Part shown: positions 18,971-27,713 of the stretch, one piece after another
How the letters are laid out: every line of letters begins with the position of its first letter
Position numbering within the stretch: the stretch's first letter is position 1
Assembly: GCF_001898175.1 (NCBI RefSeq)
Contig: NZ_MKTH01000008.1
Coordinates: 248,001-312,000, forward strand
Reading direction: 5' to 3'
DNA from: Cellulomonas sp. 73-92
GTDB taxonomy: Bacteria; Actinomycetota; Actinomycetes; Actinomycetales; Cellulomonadaceae
Length of the DNA: 64,000 nt
The notes under the pieces: generated by a model
What the model was told of the DNA's origin: nothing
Seen by the model: the letters and a program-made list of their open reading frames with translations, nothing else
Database searches by the model: none
Program-made: the position numbers and the translations under genes

Positions 18971-20077
18971 TCAGGCGGCGGCCGCGAGCGCGGCGGCGGC
19001 GTCGGCGCCGCCGTCCATCGTCTCGGCCAGGGTGACGAGCGGGTGCGCGGCGGCCGCGAGGATCGCCCGGCCCTCGGCGACGTTGTTGCCGTCCAGCCGC
19101 ACGACGAGGGGCTTGGACGCCTCGTCGCCGAGCATCTCGAGCGCCGCGACGATGCCGCGCGCGACCTCGTCGCACGCCGTGATGCCGCCGAACACGTTGA
19201 CGAACACGGCCTTGACCTGCGGGTCGGACAGGATGATGTCGAGCCCGTCGGCCATCACCTGGGCCGAGGCGCCGCCGCCGATGTCGAGGAAGTTGGCGGG
19301 CCGCACCCCGCCGTGCGCCTCGCCGGCGTACGCGACGACGTCGAGCGTGCTCATGACGAGGCCCGCGCCGTTGCCGATGATGCCGACCTGGCCGTCGAGC
19401 TTGACGTAGTTGAGGTGCTTGGCCTTGGCGCGCGCCTCGAGCGGGTCCTTGCCGTCCAGGGCGATGACACGGCCGTCGGTGGTCAGCACCAGCGGGTTGA
19501 CCTCGACGAGGGTGGCGTCCTCCTCGTCGTACACCGCCCAGAGCCTGCGCAGCACCTGGGCGACGCGCGGCGCGACGGCCTCGTCGAAGCCCGCGGCCGC
19601 GACGATCTCGTCCGCCTTCGCCTCGTCGATGCCGACCAGCGGGTCGACGGGGATGCGGGCGAGCGCCTCGGGTCGCTCGACGGCGAGCTGCTCGATCTCC
19701 ATGCCGCCCTCGACGCTCGCCATCGCCAGGTAGCGGCGCTCGGCGCGGTCGAGCAGCAGGGAGACGTAGTACTCCTTGTCGATGTCGGCGCCGAGCGCGA
19801 CGAGGACGCGGTGCACGGTGTGGCCCTTGATGTCCATGCCGAGGATCTGCGCGGCGACCTGCTCGGCCTCGTCGGGCGTCCGGGCAAGCTTGACGCCGCC
19901 CGCCTTGCCGCGGCCGCCCGTCTTGACCTGAGCCTTGACCACCACGAGGCCGGCCCCACGCAGCAGCTGCTCGGCGGCGGAACGGGCCTCCGCCGGCGTG
20001 GTCGCGACGAGGCCGTCGAGGACGGGGACCTCGTGCGCGGCGAACAGGTCACGTGCCTGGTACTCGAACAGGTCCAC
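18971..20077 (-). CDS. sucC: succinyl-CoA synthetase beta subunit
   Basis: 368 aa, about 20 residues shorter than the E. coli subunit but with both termini intact: [19 protein letters not shown] at the start and the C-terminal ligase domain ending after the Gly-rich [16 protein letters not shown]. The ATP-grasp domain ([18 protein letters not shown]) binds the nucleotide, and [17 protein letters not shown]-like and [10 protein letters not shown] motifs contact CoA and phosphate. GTG start. First gene of sucCD; a perfect 14-bp palindrome lies 88 bp upstream. Confidence 0.97.
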   Translation of the reverse strand: MDLFEYQARDLFAAHEVPVLDGLVATTPAEARSAAEQLLRGAGLVVVKAQVKTGGRGKAGGVKLARTPDEAEQVAAQILGMDIKGHTVHRVLVALGADIDKEYYVSLLLDRAERRYLAMASVEGGMEIEQLAVERPEALARIPVDPLVGIDEAKADEIVAAAGFDEAVAPRVAQVLRRLWAVYDEEDATLVEVNPLVLTTDGRVIALDGKDPLEARAKAKHLNYVKLDGQVGIIGNGAGLVMSTLDVVAYAGEAHGGVRPANFLDIGGGASAQVMADGLDIILSDPQVKAVFVNVFGGITACDEVARGIVAALEMLGDEASKPLVVRLDGNNVAEGRAILAAAAHPLVTLAETMDGGADAAAALAAAA

Positions 20078-20164
20078 CCTCGGTCCTCTCGTCGGCCTCG
20101 CCGGCCCTCGTCGGCCGCGGGCTCACGCTCGGCCGGCCCGCGCCGGCTCGATCGTAGCCGGATT

Positions 20165-20178
20165 TCTCGACGTCGAGA
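20165..20178. promoter_or_regulatory. perfect palindrome upstream of sucC, similar to the icd site
   Basis: TCTCGACGTCGAGA is a perfect 14-bp palindrome in a locally less GC-rich patch (GATTTCTCGACGTCGAGACAT). Its core matches the site upstream of icd at 11 of 13 positions, both differences being transitions. Probable operator for a regulator of TCA-cycle genes. Confidence 0.55.
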
Positions 20179-20295
20179 CATCGGGCCGGATGCTCCCTGG
20201 GTCGGCAGGTTCGGGCCGGACCCGGGCGTCCGGGCCGCGTCACGGGACGGCCGGGGCACGCCGTCGGGGGCGAACGCGCCCAGCCGGCGCGCATG

Positions 20296-20883
20296 TCACA
20301 CGGGACGGTGCGCGGTCAGCCGGACGAGTGCCGGCAAGCCCATCACCCAGGCGTTGCGGCGCACGACGATCAGCCCGGCCCGCCGCAGCGCGCGAGCGAC
20401 GTGGCGGCTCGGCCCGCGCATCTCGACCACCACGATGGCGCCGCCCGGGGCGAGCACACGCGTGAGCTCGGCGACGCCGCCGTCGAGGTCCGGCCAGTGG
20501 TGCATCGTCAGCACCGCCGACACGACGTCGGCGGACGCGTCGGGCAGGGGCAGGTGGGCGGCGTCGCCGCGGACCACGCGGCCAGGCTCGGCCACCGGCG
20601 CCACCGGCGCCACCGCGAGCCGTGCCTGCGCCAGCTCGACCATGCGCTCCGAGGGGTCGACGCCCGTCACGCCGGCGTCCGGGCGCAGCGCGGCGATCGC
20701 CGCCGGGAGCGCCCCGGGGCCGGTCCCGACGTCCACGTAGCGCCCGCCGCGGGGCAGCGCCTCGGCGATGCGCCGCGCGGTCCGCTCGTGCATGCCGCCC
20801 ATCCAGCGCGCGTGCTCCGCGTAGCGGTCGGCGCCGTCGCCCTCGAACGTCTCGAGCCACTCGTGGTCCCGCCGATGCCCCAT
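20296..20883 (-). CDS. class I SAM-dependent methyltransferase
   Basis: 195 aa from the ATG at 20883, which follows an excellent GGAGGAGGGG site; the track start (21012) adds a low-complexity Arg-rich leader and is rejected. Motif I VDVGTGPGALP binds S-adenosylmethionine, followed by the acidic end of strand 2 (GVDPSERM), DAAHLPLPDASADVVSAV, and post-motif HHWPDLDGGVAELTRVLAPGG, the UbiE/Methyltransf_11 pattern. Substrate unknown. Stands alone between sucC and the HTH/Clp-N pair. Confidence 0.85.
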   Translation of the reverse strand: MGHRRDHEWLETFEGDGADRYAEHARWMGGMHERTARRIAEALPRGGRYVDVGTGPGALPAAIAALRPDAGVTGVDPSERMVELAQARLAVAPVAPVAEPGRVVRGDAAHLPLPDASADVVSAVLTMHHWPDLDGGVAELTRVLAPGGAIVVVEMRGPSRHVARALRRAGLIVVRRNAWVMGLPALVRLTAHRPV

Positions 20884-21117
20884 CGCCCCTCCTCCACGCC
20901 GCGGCCCGTCGCCGACTCGCTCGCTCGACGCCGAGCGCACATCCTCCCCCGCACGACCGACGTCCGCAGCCACACGCAGACACGCCTCCCGGCCCGCGCC
21001 CCTCTCGCGCACCCCTCACGCGCCCCCCCTGCCCGTCGAGCGCCGGTGTCCTCCTCCGAGCGCCGCCCTCGTTTCACCGGCGCTCGGTGGACATCTGCGG
21101 CGTTCGACGAGGAGGGC

Positions 21118-21164
21118 GTCAACATGGGTTGACACGGACAAGGGTGTCAACGTAGGTTGACGGC
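21118..21164 (+). promoter_or_regulatory. leaderless promoter with twin operators for the HTH/Clp-N pair
   Basis: A -35 TTGACA (21129-21134), an 18-bp spacer and a -10 TAGGTT (21153-21158) put the transcription start on or next to the ATG at 21165, so the mRNA is probably leaderless. Two perfect 6+6 palindromes, GTCAACATGGGTTGAC (21118-21133) and GTCAACGTAGGTTGAC (21146-21161), overlap the -35 and -10 respectively. Between them GTTGACAC/GTGTCAAC forms a third, interlocked inverted repeat. The layout implies tight repression, plausibly by the HTH protein encoded next. Confidence 0.75.
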
Positions 21165-21374
21165 ATGTCCAGCGACCTGATGTCCGCCGCCGCGGGCGAC
21201 GACCCCGCCGAGGGGCTCCACGCCGTCCGCTCGCTGCGCGTCCTGGCCGACCGGCTGGAGGCGTTGCACGTCGAACGCGCCCGCCGGCTCGGCTGGCCGT
21301 GGCAGCACATCGCCGACGTGCTCGGCGTGACGCGGCAGGCGGTCCACAAGAAGTACGGGAAGAGGTTCCCCTGA
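21165..21374 (+). CDS. small helix-turn-helix DNA-binding protein
   Basis: 69 aa. The C-terminal half is a helix-turn-helix (LGWPWQHIADVLGVTRQAVHKKYGKRF) preceded by a helix with alternating charges (RSLRVLADRLEALHVERARR) suited to dimerisation. No effector domain. No Shine-Dalgarno is seen; the promoter predicts a leaderless transcript. Its stop overlaps the start of the Clp-N gene (TGATG), so the two are translationally coupled. It most likely represses its own operon through the paired GTCAAC-N4-GTTGAC sites. Similar HTH/Clp-N pairs occur in other Actinobacteria, but I know of no characterised member. Confidence 0.8.
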   Translation: MSSDLMSAAAGDDPAEGLHAVRSLRVLADRLEALHVERARRLGWPWQHIADVLGVTRQAVHKKYGKRFP

Positions 21375-21919
21375 TGTACGAACGATTCACACGCAGCGCC
21401 CGCCAGGCCGTCGTCTGGGCCGAGGAGGCCGGCCGCCGCGAGGGCGCCGACCACATCGAGTCCGGCCATGTGCTGCTCGGCGCGGTCCACGTCGAACGGT
21501 CGGTCGCGGCACGCGCCCTCGCCCGCCTCGGCATCGAGCCGGACTCGCTCGCCGAGTGCGTCCGCTCCCTGAAGACCGACAGCCTCGACGCCGACGCGCT
21601 CGCGGGCATCGGCGTCGACCTGGAGGCCGTGCGCGCCCAGGTCGAGGCGACGTTCGGCGCCGGCGCGCTCGACGCTGCCACCAGGCCGCGCCGCACCAAG
21701 GGCCACGTCCCCTTCGACCCCGCCGCCAAGAAGATGCTCGAGCTGGCGCTGCGCGAGGCGATCCGGTTCAGGAGCAAGGGCATCGACACCGGACACCTGC
21801 TGCTCGCCGCCGCCCGCCTGGACGGCGCCGCCGCCCAGAAGGCGCTGGCATGGTTCGGCCACGACCGCAAGGCCATCGAGGACGCGGTGGTGGCCGCCTG
21901 GGCGGACGCCGGCGAGTAG
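21374..21919 (+). CDS. stand-alone Clp N-domain protein (no ATPase)
   Basis: 181 aa from the ATG at 21374. Two tandem Clp-N (ClpC/ClpA N-terminal) repeats are visible: MYERFTRSARQAVVWAEEAGRREGADHIESGHVLLGAV (1-38 onward) and FDPAAKKMLELALREAIRFRSKGIDTGHLLLAA (about 117-149). Neither AAA module nor Walker motif follows. In ClpC the N-domain binds adaptors and substrates, so a free copy could be an adaptor, a decoy or a modulator of ClpC. It is co-expressed with the HTH protein. Conserved His/Leu-rich GHVLL and GHLLL mark both repeats. The precise role is unknown. Confidence 0.85.
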   Translation: MYERFTRSARQAVVWAEEAGRREGADHIESGHVLLGAVHVERSVAARALARLGIEPDSLAECVRSLKTDSLDADALAGIGVDLEAVRAQVEATFGAGALDAATRPRRTKGHVPFDPAAKKMLELALREAIRFRSKGIDTGHLLLAAARLDGAAAQKALAWFGHDRKAIEDAVVAAWADAGE

Positions 21920-22029
21920 GTGGTGCTGGCGTACGCGCGCTGGCGGGAACCCGGCCGTCCTGACGCCTTGGGCTCAGACGGGTGGGGGCTCGACGAGGTC
22001 GGGAACGAGATCCCGGTGAGCCGCCGGCC

Positions 22030-24462
22030 CTACAGCTTGGTGACGGGCGAGAACCGGAGCAGCAGCCGCTTGGTGCCCGACGAGCCGAAGTCCACCTTCG
22101 CCACCGCGTTCTGCCCGACCCCCTCGAGGGCGACCACCGTGCCGAGCCCGTAGGCGTCGTGCGTCACCTTGTCGCCCACCGCCAGGCTCGGCACGTCGGC
22201 GCGGGGGGTGGCCGAGCCGAACGTCGCCCCGGTCTTCGGCAGCGCCGGCCGCTCCTCGTCCTTCGGCTTGCGGCCCCAGCCCGAGCCCGACGAGCGACCG
22301 GCGCCGAAGCCGGACCCCCACCCGCCGCGGATCGACGACGTCGACGATTCCCGCCGCCGCCAGTCGATGAGGTCCTCGGGCAGGTCGGCGAGGAAGCGGC
22401 TCGGCGGGAACTCGTTCGGGACGCCCCACGCCGTACGGATCGCGGCGCGCGAGATGTACAGGCGCTCGCGCGCCCTGGTCACGCCCACGTAGGCCAGCCT
22501 GCGCTCCTCCTCGAGCTGCTCCGGGTCGGACAGCGAGCGCACGTGCGGGAACGTGCCGTCCTCCATGCCGGTGAGGAACACCACCGGGAACTCCAGGCCC
22601 TTGGCGGTGTGCAGCGTCATGAGGGTGACGACCCCGGGATCCGGCCCGGTCACCTCGTCCGCGCCGTCCGGCGTGGGGATCTGGTCGGAGTCGGCGACGA
22701 GCGACACGCGTTCGAGGAAGTCCGCCAGGTCACCCTCGGGGTCGCTCTGCTCGAACTCGGTGGCCACGGCGTGCAGCTCGGCGAGGTTGTCGACCCGCGA
22801 GCCGTCCTGCGGGTCGTCGGACGCCCGCAGCTCCGCGAGGTAGCCGGAGCGGTCGAGCACGGCCCCCAGCACCTCGGACGGCCCGGCAGACGCGGCCAGC
22901 TCCCGCAGGCCGCCCAGCAGGTCGCGGAACGCCGCGAGCCCGCTCACCGCCCGCGTGCCGAGGCCCGGCACCTCGTCGACCCGCTCGAGGGCGGCCCCGA
23001 ACGAGATCCGCTCCCGCTCCGCGAACGCCGCCACCATCGCCTCGGACCGCTCCCCCAGCCCCCGCTTGGGCACGTTGAGCACGCGCCGCAGGTTGACGTC
23101 GTCGTCCGGGTTGGCGATGACACGCAGGTAGGCGATCGCGTCCTTGATCTCGCGCCGCTCGTAGAACCGGGTGCCGCCGACGACCTTGTAGGGCAGGCCG
23201 ACGCGGACCAGCACCTCCTCGATCGCGCGGGACTGGCTGTTGGTGCGGTAGAACACCGCCACGTCGCCGGGCCGCACACCGCCGGCGTCCCCCAGGCGGT
23301 CGATCTCCTCGGCGACGAACCGCGCCTCCTCCCGCTCGTCGTCCGCGACGTAGGCGACGATCTGCGGGCCGGCGCCCTGGTCGGTCCAGAGCCGCTTCGG
23401 CTTGCGGCCGGGGTTCTTGGCGATGACGGCGTTCGCCGCCGAGAGGATGTTCTGCGTCGACCGGTAGTTCTGCTCGAGCATGATCGTCGACGCGTCCGGG
23501 TAGTCCGCCTCGAACTCGAGGATGTTGCGGATCGACGCGCCACGGAACGCGTAGATCGACTGGTCGGCGTCGCCCACCACCGTGAGCTCGCCGCGCTCCA
23601 CCCCGTCCGACCCGTCGCCGACGAGCGTGCGCACCAGCACGTACTGCGCGTGGTTCGTGTCCTGGTACTCGTCGACCAGCACGTGGCGGAACCGGCGGTG
23701 GTAGTGCTCGGCGATCGCCGGGAAGGCCTGGAGCAGGTGCACGGTCTCCGAGATCAGGTCGTCGAAGTCCATCGCGTTCGCCTGCCGCAGCCGCGTGGTG
23801 TACCGCGTGTACACGTCCGCCAGCACGGAGTCGAAGTCGTTGCTGCCGGTCCCGCTCGTCGCGGCGAACCGCTCGGCGTCGACCAGCTCGTCCTTGAGGT
23901 TGGAGATCTTCGCCGCCATCGCCTTGACCGGGTACTTCTTCGGGTCGAGGTCCAGCTCCCGGGCTACCAGGGTGAGCAGCCGCTGGCTGTCGGCCGCGTC
24001 GTAGATCGAGAACGACGAGCGCAGCCCGAGCGAGGTCGCCTCGCGCCGCAGGATCCGCACGCAGGCCGAGTGGAAGGTCGACACCCACATCCGCTGCGCC
24101 GCCGGGCCGACGAGCGCCTCGACGCGCTCGCGCATCTCGGCGGCCGCCTTGTTGGTGAACGTGATCGCGAGGATCTCCCCCGGCCGCGCCCGCTTCGTCG
24201 AGAGGAGGTGAGCGATGCGATGGGTGAGCACCCTCGTCTTGCCCGATCCGGCCCCGGCGACGATGAGCAGCGGCCCGCCCTCGTGGAGCACCGCCTCGCG
24301 CTGCTGCGGGTTGAGGCCCCGGATCAGCGCGTCCGCGTCTGGGAAGCGCGGGGGCGCCTCCTCCGGCTGGTCGTCGCGCGGGGGCACGACGAGCGGCAGT
24401 CCGGACGGGTCCCCCGGGTGCGGCGCGTGGGTGGCGGGCAGGTGCTCGAACAGCGACGTCAT
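22030..24462 (-). CDS. pcrA: ATP-dependent DNA helicase, UvrD/PcrA (SF1A)
   Basis: 810 aa, typical for actinobacterial UvrD1/PcrA. Unwinds DNA 3' to 5' in nucleotide-excision repair and removal of RecA or replication blocks. Motifs: Q-motif LNPQQREAV, Walker A GAGSGKT (about 71-77), TFTNKAAAEM, Walker B DEYQDTN, motif III GDADQSIYAFRGA, motif IV QNYRST, VFLTGMEDG and the motif VI region VGVTRARERLY. After about residue 680 there is a Gly/Ser/Arg-rich linker, then a small C-terminal beta domain (VGDKVTHDAYGLGTVVALEG), the PcrA RNA-polymerase-contacting Tudor-like fold. It is a single gene. Confidence 0.97.
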   Translation of the reverse strand: MTSLFEHLPATHAPHPGDPSGLPLVVPPRDDQPEEAPPRFPDADALIRGLNPQQREAVLHEGGPLLIVAGAGSGKTRVLTHRIAHLLSTKRARPGEILAITFTNKAAAEMRERVEALVGPAAQRMWVSTFHSACVRILRREATSLGLRSSFSIYDAADSQRLLTLVARELDLDPKKYPVKAMAAKISNLKDELVDAERFAATSGTGSNDFDSVLADVYTRYTTRLRQANAMDFDDLISETVHLLQAFPAIAEHYHRRFRHVLVDEYQDTNHAQYVLVRTLVGDGSDGVERGELTVVGDADQSIYAFRGASIRNILEFEADYPDASTIMLEQNYRSTQNILSAANAVIAKNPGRKPKRLWTDQGAGPQIVAYVADDEREEARFVAEEIDRLGDAGGVRPGDVAVFYRTNSQSRAIEEVLVRVGLPYKVVGGTRFYERREIKDAIAYLRVIANPDDDVNLRRVLNVPKRGLGERSEAMVAAFAERERISFGAALERVDEVPGLGTRAVSGLAAFRDLLGGLRELAASAGPSEVLGAVLDRSGYLAELRASDDPQDGSRVDNLAELHAVATEFEQSDPEGDLADFLERVSLVADSDQIPTPDGADEVTGPDPGVVTLMTLHTAKGLEFPVVFLTGMEDGTFPHVRSLSDPEQLEEERRLAYVGVTRARERLYISRAAIRTAWGVPNEFPPSRFLADLPEDLIDWRRRESSTSSIRGGWGSGFGAGRSSGSGWGRKPKDEERPALPKTGATFGSATPRADVPSLAVGDKVTHDAYGLGTVVALEGVGQNAVAKVDFGSSGTKRLLLRFSPVTKL

Positions 24463-24516
24463 GGCCCCTTCAGGGTAGGCGAGCGCGGGGACACCGCCGC
24501 ACGCGCCGACGAAGGG

Positions 24517-24870
24517 TCAGCTCCCGATCGTCGCGACCCCGACGTTGATCACCGTCAGCGCCGCGATGGCGCCGAGCAGAGGCTTGCTCACCCGTGCCGG
24601 CCGGGCGTGGGCCAGCCAGACGAGGCCGGTGATCACCAGCGCGACGATGAGCTTCGTCGCGACCCAGGCGGGCGAGGGCTTCGGGTCGCTGCTCGGTGGC
24701 CAGACGTAGAGGACGAGCACCATGGCCAGCCCGGTCACCAGGGCCGTGAGCACGCCGTGGAACGCCCCGGCGTAGAGCGATCCGCTCTTGAGCCCGACCA
24801 GTGCGGCGCCCAGGACGATCGCCCAGCCGATCAGGTGGAGGAACAGCAGGACGTGCAGGAACACCGTCAT
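24517..24870 (-). CDS. small four-helix membrane protein
   Basis: 117 aa, MTVFLHVLLFLHLIGWAIVLG..., with four predicted membrane helices and the conserved-looking HLIGWAIVLGAALVG and FHGVLTALVTGLAMV. The pattern resembles small actinobacterial integral membrane proteins of unknown function. It is 54 bp upstream of pcrA on the same strand and could be co-transcribed. No catalytic residues are evident. Confidence 0.75.
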   Translation of the reverse strand: MTVFLHVLLFLHLIGWAIVLGAALVGLKSGSLYAGAFHGVLTALVTGLAMVLVLYVWPPSSDPKPSPAWVATKLIVALVITGLVWLAHARPARVSKPLLGAIAALTVINVGVATIGS

Positions 24871-24912
24871 GCCCGCAGCCTACGGAGCGTTCCCGCCGGG
24901 CGCGGGACGGAA

Positions 24913-24967
24913 GTGGCCGGTGTGGCGGATGCCGCCCCCCTGCGGCACCCTCCACCACACCGGCCAC
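24913..24967 (-). terminator. branched hairpin terminator after the flavoenzyme gene
   Basis: GTGGCCGGTGTGG (24913-24925) pairs perfectly with 24955-24967, enclosing a smaller hairpin TGCCGC-N6-GCGGCA. It lies about 40 bp beyond the stop at 25008. Confidence 0.7.
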
Positions 24968-25007
24968 GCTCGGCTGCGGCATCCCACGATGCCGCCGTTG
25001 ACGGCCG

Positions 25008-26942
25008 CTACAGCGCGCGCGCCAGGGCGTTCGCCTCCGCGATGGCGTCGAGCGCACGACGAGCCCGGACGGCGTCGCCGACCACGTGGTAGGCGATCCC
25101 TCGCTGGGCGCAGTGCCGCGCCAGCGGCGTGTGGTCGTCGGGCCGCGAACCCAGCGCGAGCACCACCGTGTCGCACGGCACCTCGCGCGTCAGCCCGCCC
25201 TGCTCGACGACGATCGACCCGCTCCTGACGGCCGTCACCGTGGTCCCGGTCAGCTGCTCGACGCCCTCGGTGGCCAGGGCCTCGAGGACGCAGATCTTGC
25301 GGAGGTCGCCCAGGCCGCTGCCGACCTCGTCGAGCATCTCGACGACCGTGACGGGCACGTCCCGCTCGGCGAGGTACTCCGCGACCTCAAGCCCGACGAG
25401 GCCGCCGCCGAGCACCGCCACGGTCCCGTGCACCTCGTACGCGCCCGTGAGCACCGCGACGGCGTCGGTGACGTTCTCCCGGTCGGCGCCGGGGATCGAC
25501 GGGTGGATCGGCCGGGCGCCGGTGGCGTCGATGACGACCTCCGGGGCGATCTCGTCGACCAACGACGGGGTCACCCTGGTGCCCAGCCGGACCTCCACGC
25601 CGGCCCGCACCACCTGGTCGGCCCTGGAGGCCGCGGCGTCGGCCATCTCCTGCTTGCGGGGCGCCTGGCCGGCCACGCCGAACTGGCCACCGAGGTGGTC
25701 GGACGCCTCGACGAGGACCGGCTTGTGCCCGCGCTGCGCGAGCACCAGCGCCGCCTCCATCCCGGCCACGCCGCCGCCGGCGACGAGCACGCGCAGGGGC
25801 CGCAGCGTCGGCGACGGGGCGCCCTCCGCCTCGCGTCCGACGAGCGGGTTGCGCAGGCAGGTGATCGGCCCGAACGACGCGACGATCCGGTCGTAGCAGC
25901 CCTGGTCGCAGCCGACGCACCGGACGATGTCCCGCGCCCGGCCGGCGGCGGTCTTCGCGACGAACTCGGGGTCGGCGATCTGGCCACGCCCGACGACGAC
26001 CATGTCCGCCTTGCCGGACGCGATGATCTCCTCCGCCTGGTCGGGGTCGTTGATGCGGCCCACCGCGATGGTCACCATCCCGGTGCCGCGCCGGATCGCG
26101 GCCGCGTTGGCGACGTTGAAGCCGCGCGGCACGTCGATGGGCGGCACCTCGTACCTGATCGCCGAGGTGACGACGTTGCCGCGCGAGACGTCCAGCGCGT
26201 CGACGCCGGCCTCGTGGGCGAGCAGCGAGAACGCGATGACGTCGTCGACCGTCAGGCCGCCGGGCAGCTCGTCGTCCTGCGCGTCGATCCGCATGAGCAG
26301 CGGCATGTCGTCGGGCATCGCGGCCCGGACCGCCGCGATCGCCGCCAGCGGGTAGCGCGCCCGGTTCGCGGCACTGCCGCCGTACTCGTCCATGCGCTGG
26401 TTGAGCGCCGGCGAGAGGAAGGCGTGCGGCGAGTAGTTGTGCGCGCAGTGGAACTCGATGGCGTCGAACCCGGCCTCGACGGCGCGGGCGGCGGCGGCGC
26501 CCCACGCCGCGACGACCTCGGCGATCTTCTCGGGGGTCGACCCCGGCACGAGCCCGGCGGGGGTCGGCAGGCCGCTCGGCGAGATCAGCTCGAGATGCGC
26601 GGGGTCGAACCCCCACGCGGCCAGGCCGCCCTGCCACAGCTGCACGGCCGTCCGCCCGCCGGCCGCGTGGATCGCGTCGGTGAACCGGCGCAGTCCCGGC
26701 ACGAACTCGTCCCCGGAGATGTTGAGGAAGCAGCCGGGGGCCGAGGGCGCGTGGATCGACGTCGCCTCGGTGACGTTGAGCCCGGAGCCACCCACGACCC
26801 GGGCCACGTGGTACGCGATCAGCTGGTCGGTGACGTACCCGCCGGGCGCGACGAAGCCGGTGGCCATGGCGGGGAAGACGACGCGGTTCGTCAGCTCGAG
26901 CCCGCGCAGGCTGATCGGGGCGAGCAGGTGGTCGTACGGCAT
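25008..26942 (-). CDS. FMN/FAD/4Fe-4S oxidoreductase, 2,4-dienoyl-CoA reductase / OYE-like
   Basis: 644 aa from the ATG at 26942 with a GAGGAG site upstream; the track start adds a spurious Arg-rich leader. Domain order: an Old-Yellow-Enzyme TIM barrel (1-340; YDHLLAPISLRGLELTNRVVFPAM, FDAIEFHCAHNYSPHAFLSP with the paired His), a Cys cluster CVGCDQGC...ITCLRNP (about 335-360) for a 4Fe-4S centre, then a FAD/NAD half with two Rossmann motifs (VAGGGVAGMEAAL, VLGGGLVGLEVAEYL). This is the FadH/BaiCD/trimethylamine-dehydrogenase architecture, which reduces enoyl or dienoyl compounds with NAD(P)H. Substrate unknown; no beta-oxidation genes are nearby. Confidence 0.9.
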   Translation of the reverse strand: MPYDHLLAPISLRGLELTNRVVFPAMATGFVAPGGYVTDQLIAYHVARVVGGSGLNVTEATSIHAPSAPGCFLNISGDEFVPGLRRFTDAIHAAGGRTAVQLWQGGLAAWGFDPAHLELISPSGLPTPAGLVPGSTPEKIAEVVAAWGAAAARAVEAGFDAIEFHCAHNYSPHAFLSPALNQRMDEYGGSAANRARYPLAAIAAVRAAMPDDMPLLMRIDAQDDELPGGLTVDDVIAFSLLAHEAGVDALDVSRGNVVTSAIRYEVPPIDVPRGFNVANAAAIRRGTGMVTIAVGRINDPDQAEEIIASGKADMVVVGRGQIADPEFVAKTAAGRARDIVRCVGCDQGCYDRIVASFGPITCLRNPLVGREAEGAPSPTLRPLRVLVAGGGVAGMEAALVLAQRGHKPVLVEASDHLGGQFGVAGQAPRKQEMADAAASRADQVVRAGVEVRLGTRVTPSLVDEIAPEVVIDATGARPIHPSIPGADRENVTDAVAVLTGAYEVHGTVAVLGGGLVGLEVAEYLAERDVPVTVVEMLDEVGSGLGDLRKICVLEALATEGVEQLTGTTVTAVRSGSIVVEQGGLTREVPCDTVVLALGSRPDDHTPLARHCAQRGIAYHVVGDAVRARRALDAIAEANALARAL

Positions 26943-27053
26943 GTCGGCTCCTCGAGCGGGACGCGCGCACGGCACGGCCGGGCGGCGACGTCGGCGGACG
27001 GCTCTCCCTGCATCGTCACGCCGCGCCATGGCCCTCCGGGAGGGACCTAGGTG

Positions 27054-27713
27054 CTACAGGAGGCGGCGGGCGGCCGCCCAGCGGGTCAGCTCGTGCCGGC
27101 TCGACAGCTGCAGCTTGCGCAGCACGGCCGAGACGTGGGTCTCCACGGTCTTGATGGAGATGAACAGCTCCGAGGCGACCTCGCGGTAGCTGTACCCGCG
27201 GGCGATGAGGCGCATCACCTCGCGCTCGCGCGCCGAGAGGCGGTCCAGCTCGTCGTCCCCGGTCGCGACGTCGCCGGCGGCCGTGCCGAACGCGTCGAGC
27301 ACGAAGCCCGCCAGCCGGGGCGAGAACACGGCGTCGCCGGAGGCGACGCGCACCACCGCGTCCGACAGCGCCGGGCCGTCGATCGCCTTGGTGACGTAGC
27401 CGCGCGCGCCGACCCGGATGACGCCGACGACGTCCTCCGCCGCGTCGGACACGGACAGCGCCAGGAACTTCGTCTCCGCGAGCAGGTCGGCGCAGCGGCG
27501 CAGCACCTCGGTGCCGCCGCCGCCGTCGCCCCCGGGCAGGTGCACGTCGAGCAGCACGACGGGCGGGCGCACCTCGTGGATGACCGCCACCGCGCCGTCG
27601 ACGTCCTCCGCCTCACCGACGATGCGCACCCGCGCGTCGAGCGAGGCCCGCACGCCCGTGCGGAACATGTGGTGGTCGTCGACGAGCACCACGTCGACCG
27701 GGACCGCGTTCAC
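27054..27713 (-). CDS. NarL/LuxR-family response regulator of the PspC sensor kinase
   Basis: 219 aa from the GTG at 27713, which overlaps the kinase stop (GTGA), showing tight coupling. The receiver domain is complete: acidic pair VDDHH, phospho-acceptor Asp in VVLLDVHLP and switch Lys in ARGYVTK. A short linker leads to a LuxR-type HTH (LSAREREVMRLIARGYSYREVASELFISIKTVETH). It probably binds the repeated YCAGGG sites in the divergent promoter region at 29.1 kb and controls the PspC/LiaF-like genes there. Comparable pairs in Streptomyces (MacRS) and Bacillus (LiaSR) answer envelope stress; the stimulus here is inferred. Confidence 0.92.
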   Translation of the reverse strand: MNAVPVDVVLVDDHHMFRTGVRASLDARVRIVGEAEDVDGAVAVIHEVRPPVVLLDVHLPGGDGGGGTEVLRRCADLLAETKFLALSVSDAAEDVVGVIRVGARGYVTKAIDGPALSDAVVRVASGDAVFSPRLAGFVLDAFGTAAGDVATGDDELDRLSAREREVMRLIARGYSYREVASELFISIKTVETHVSAVLRKLQLSSRHELTRWAAARRLL

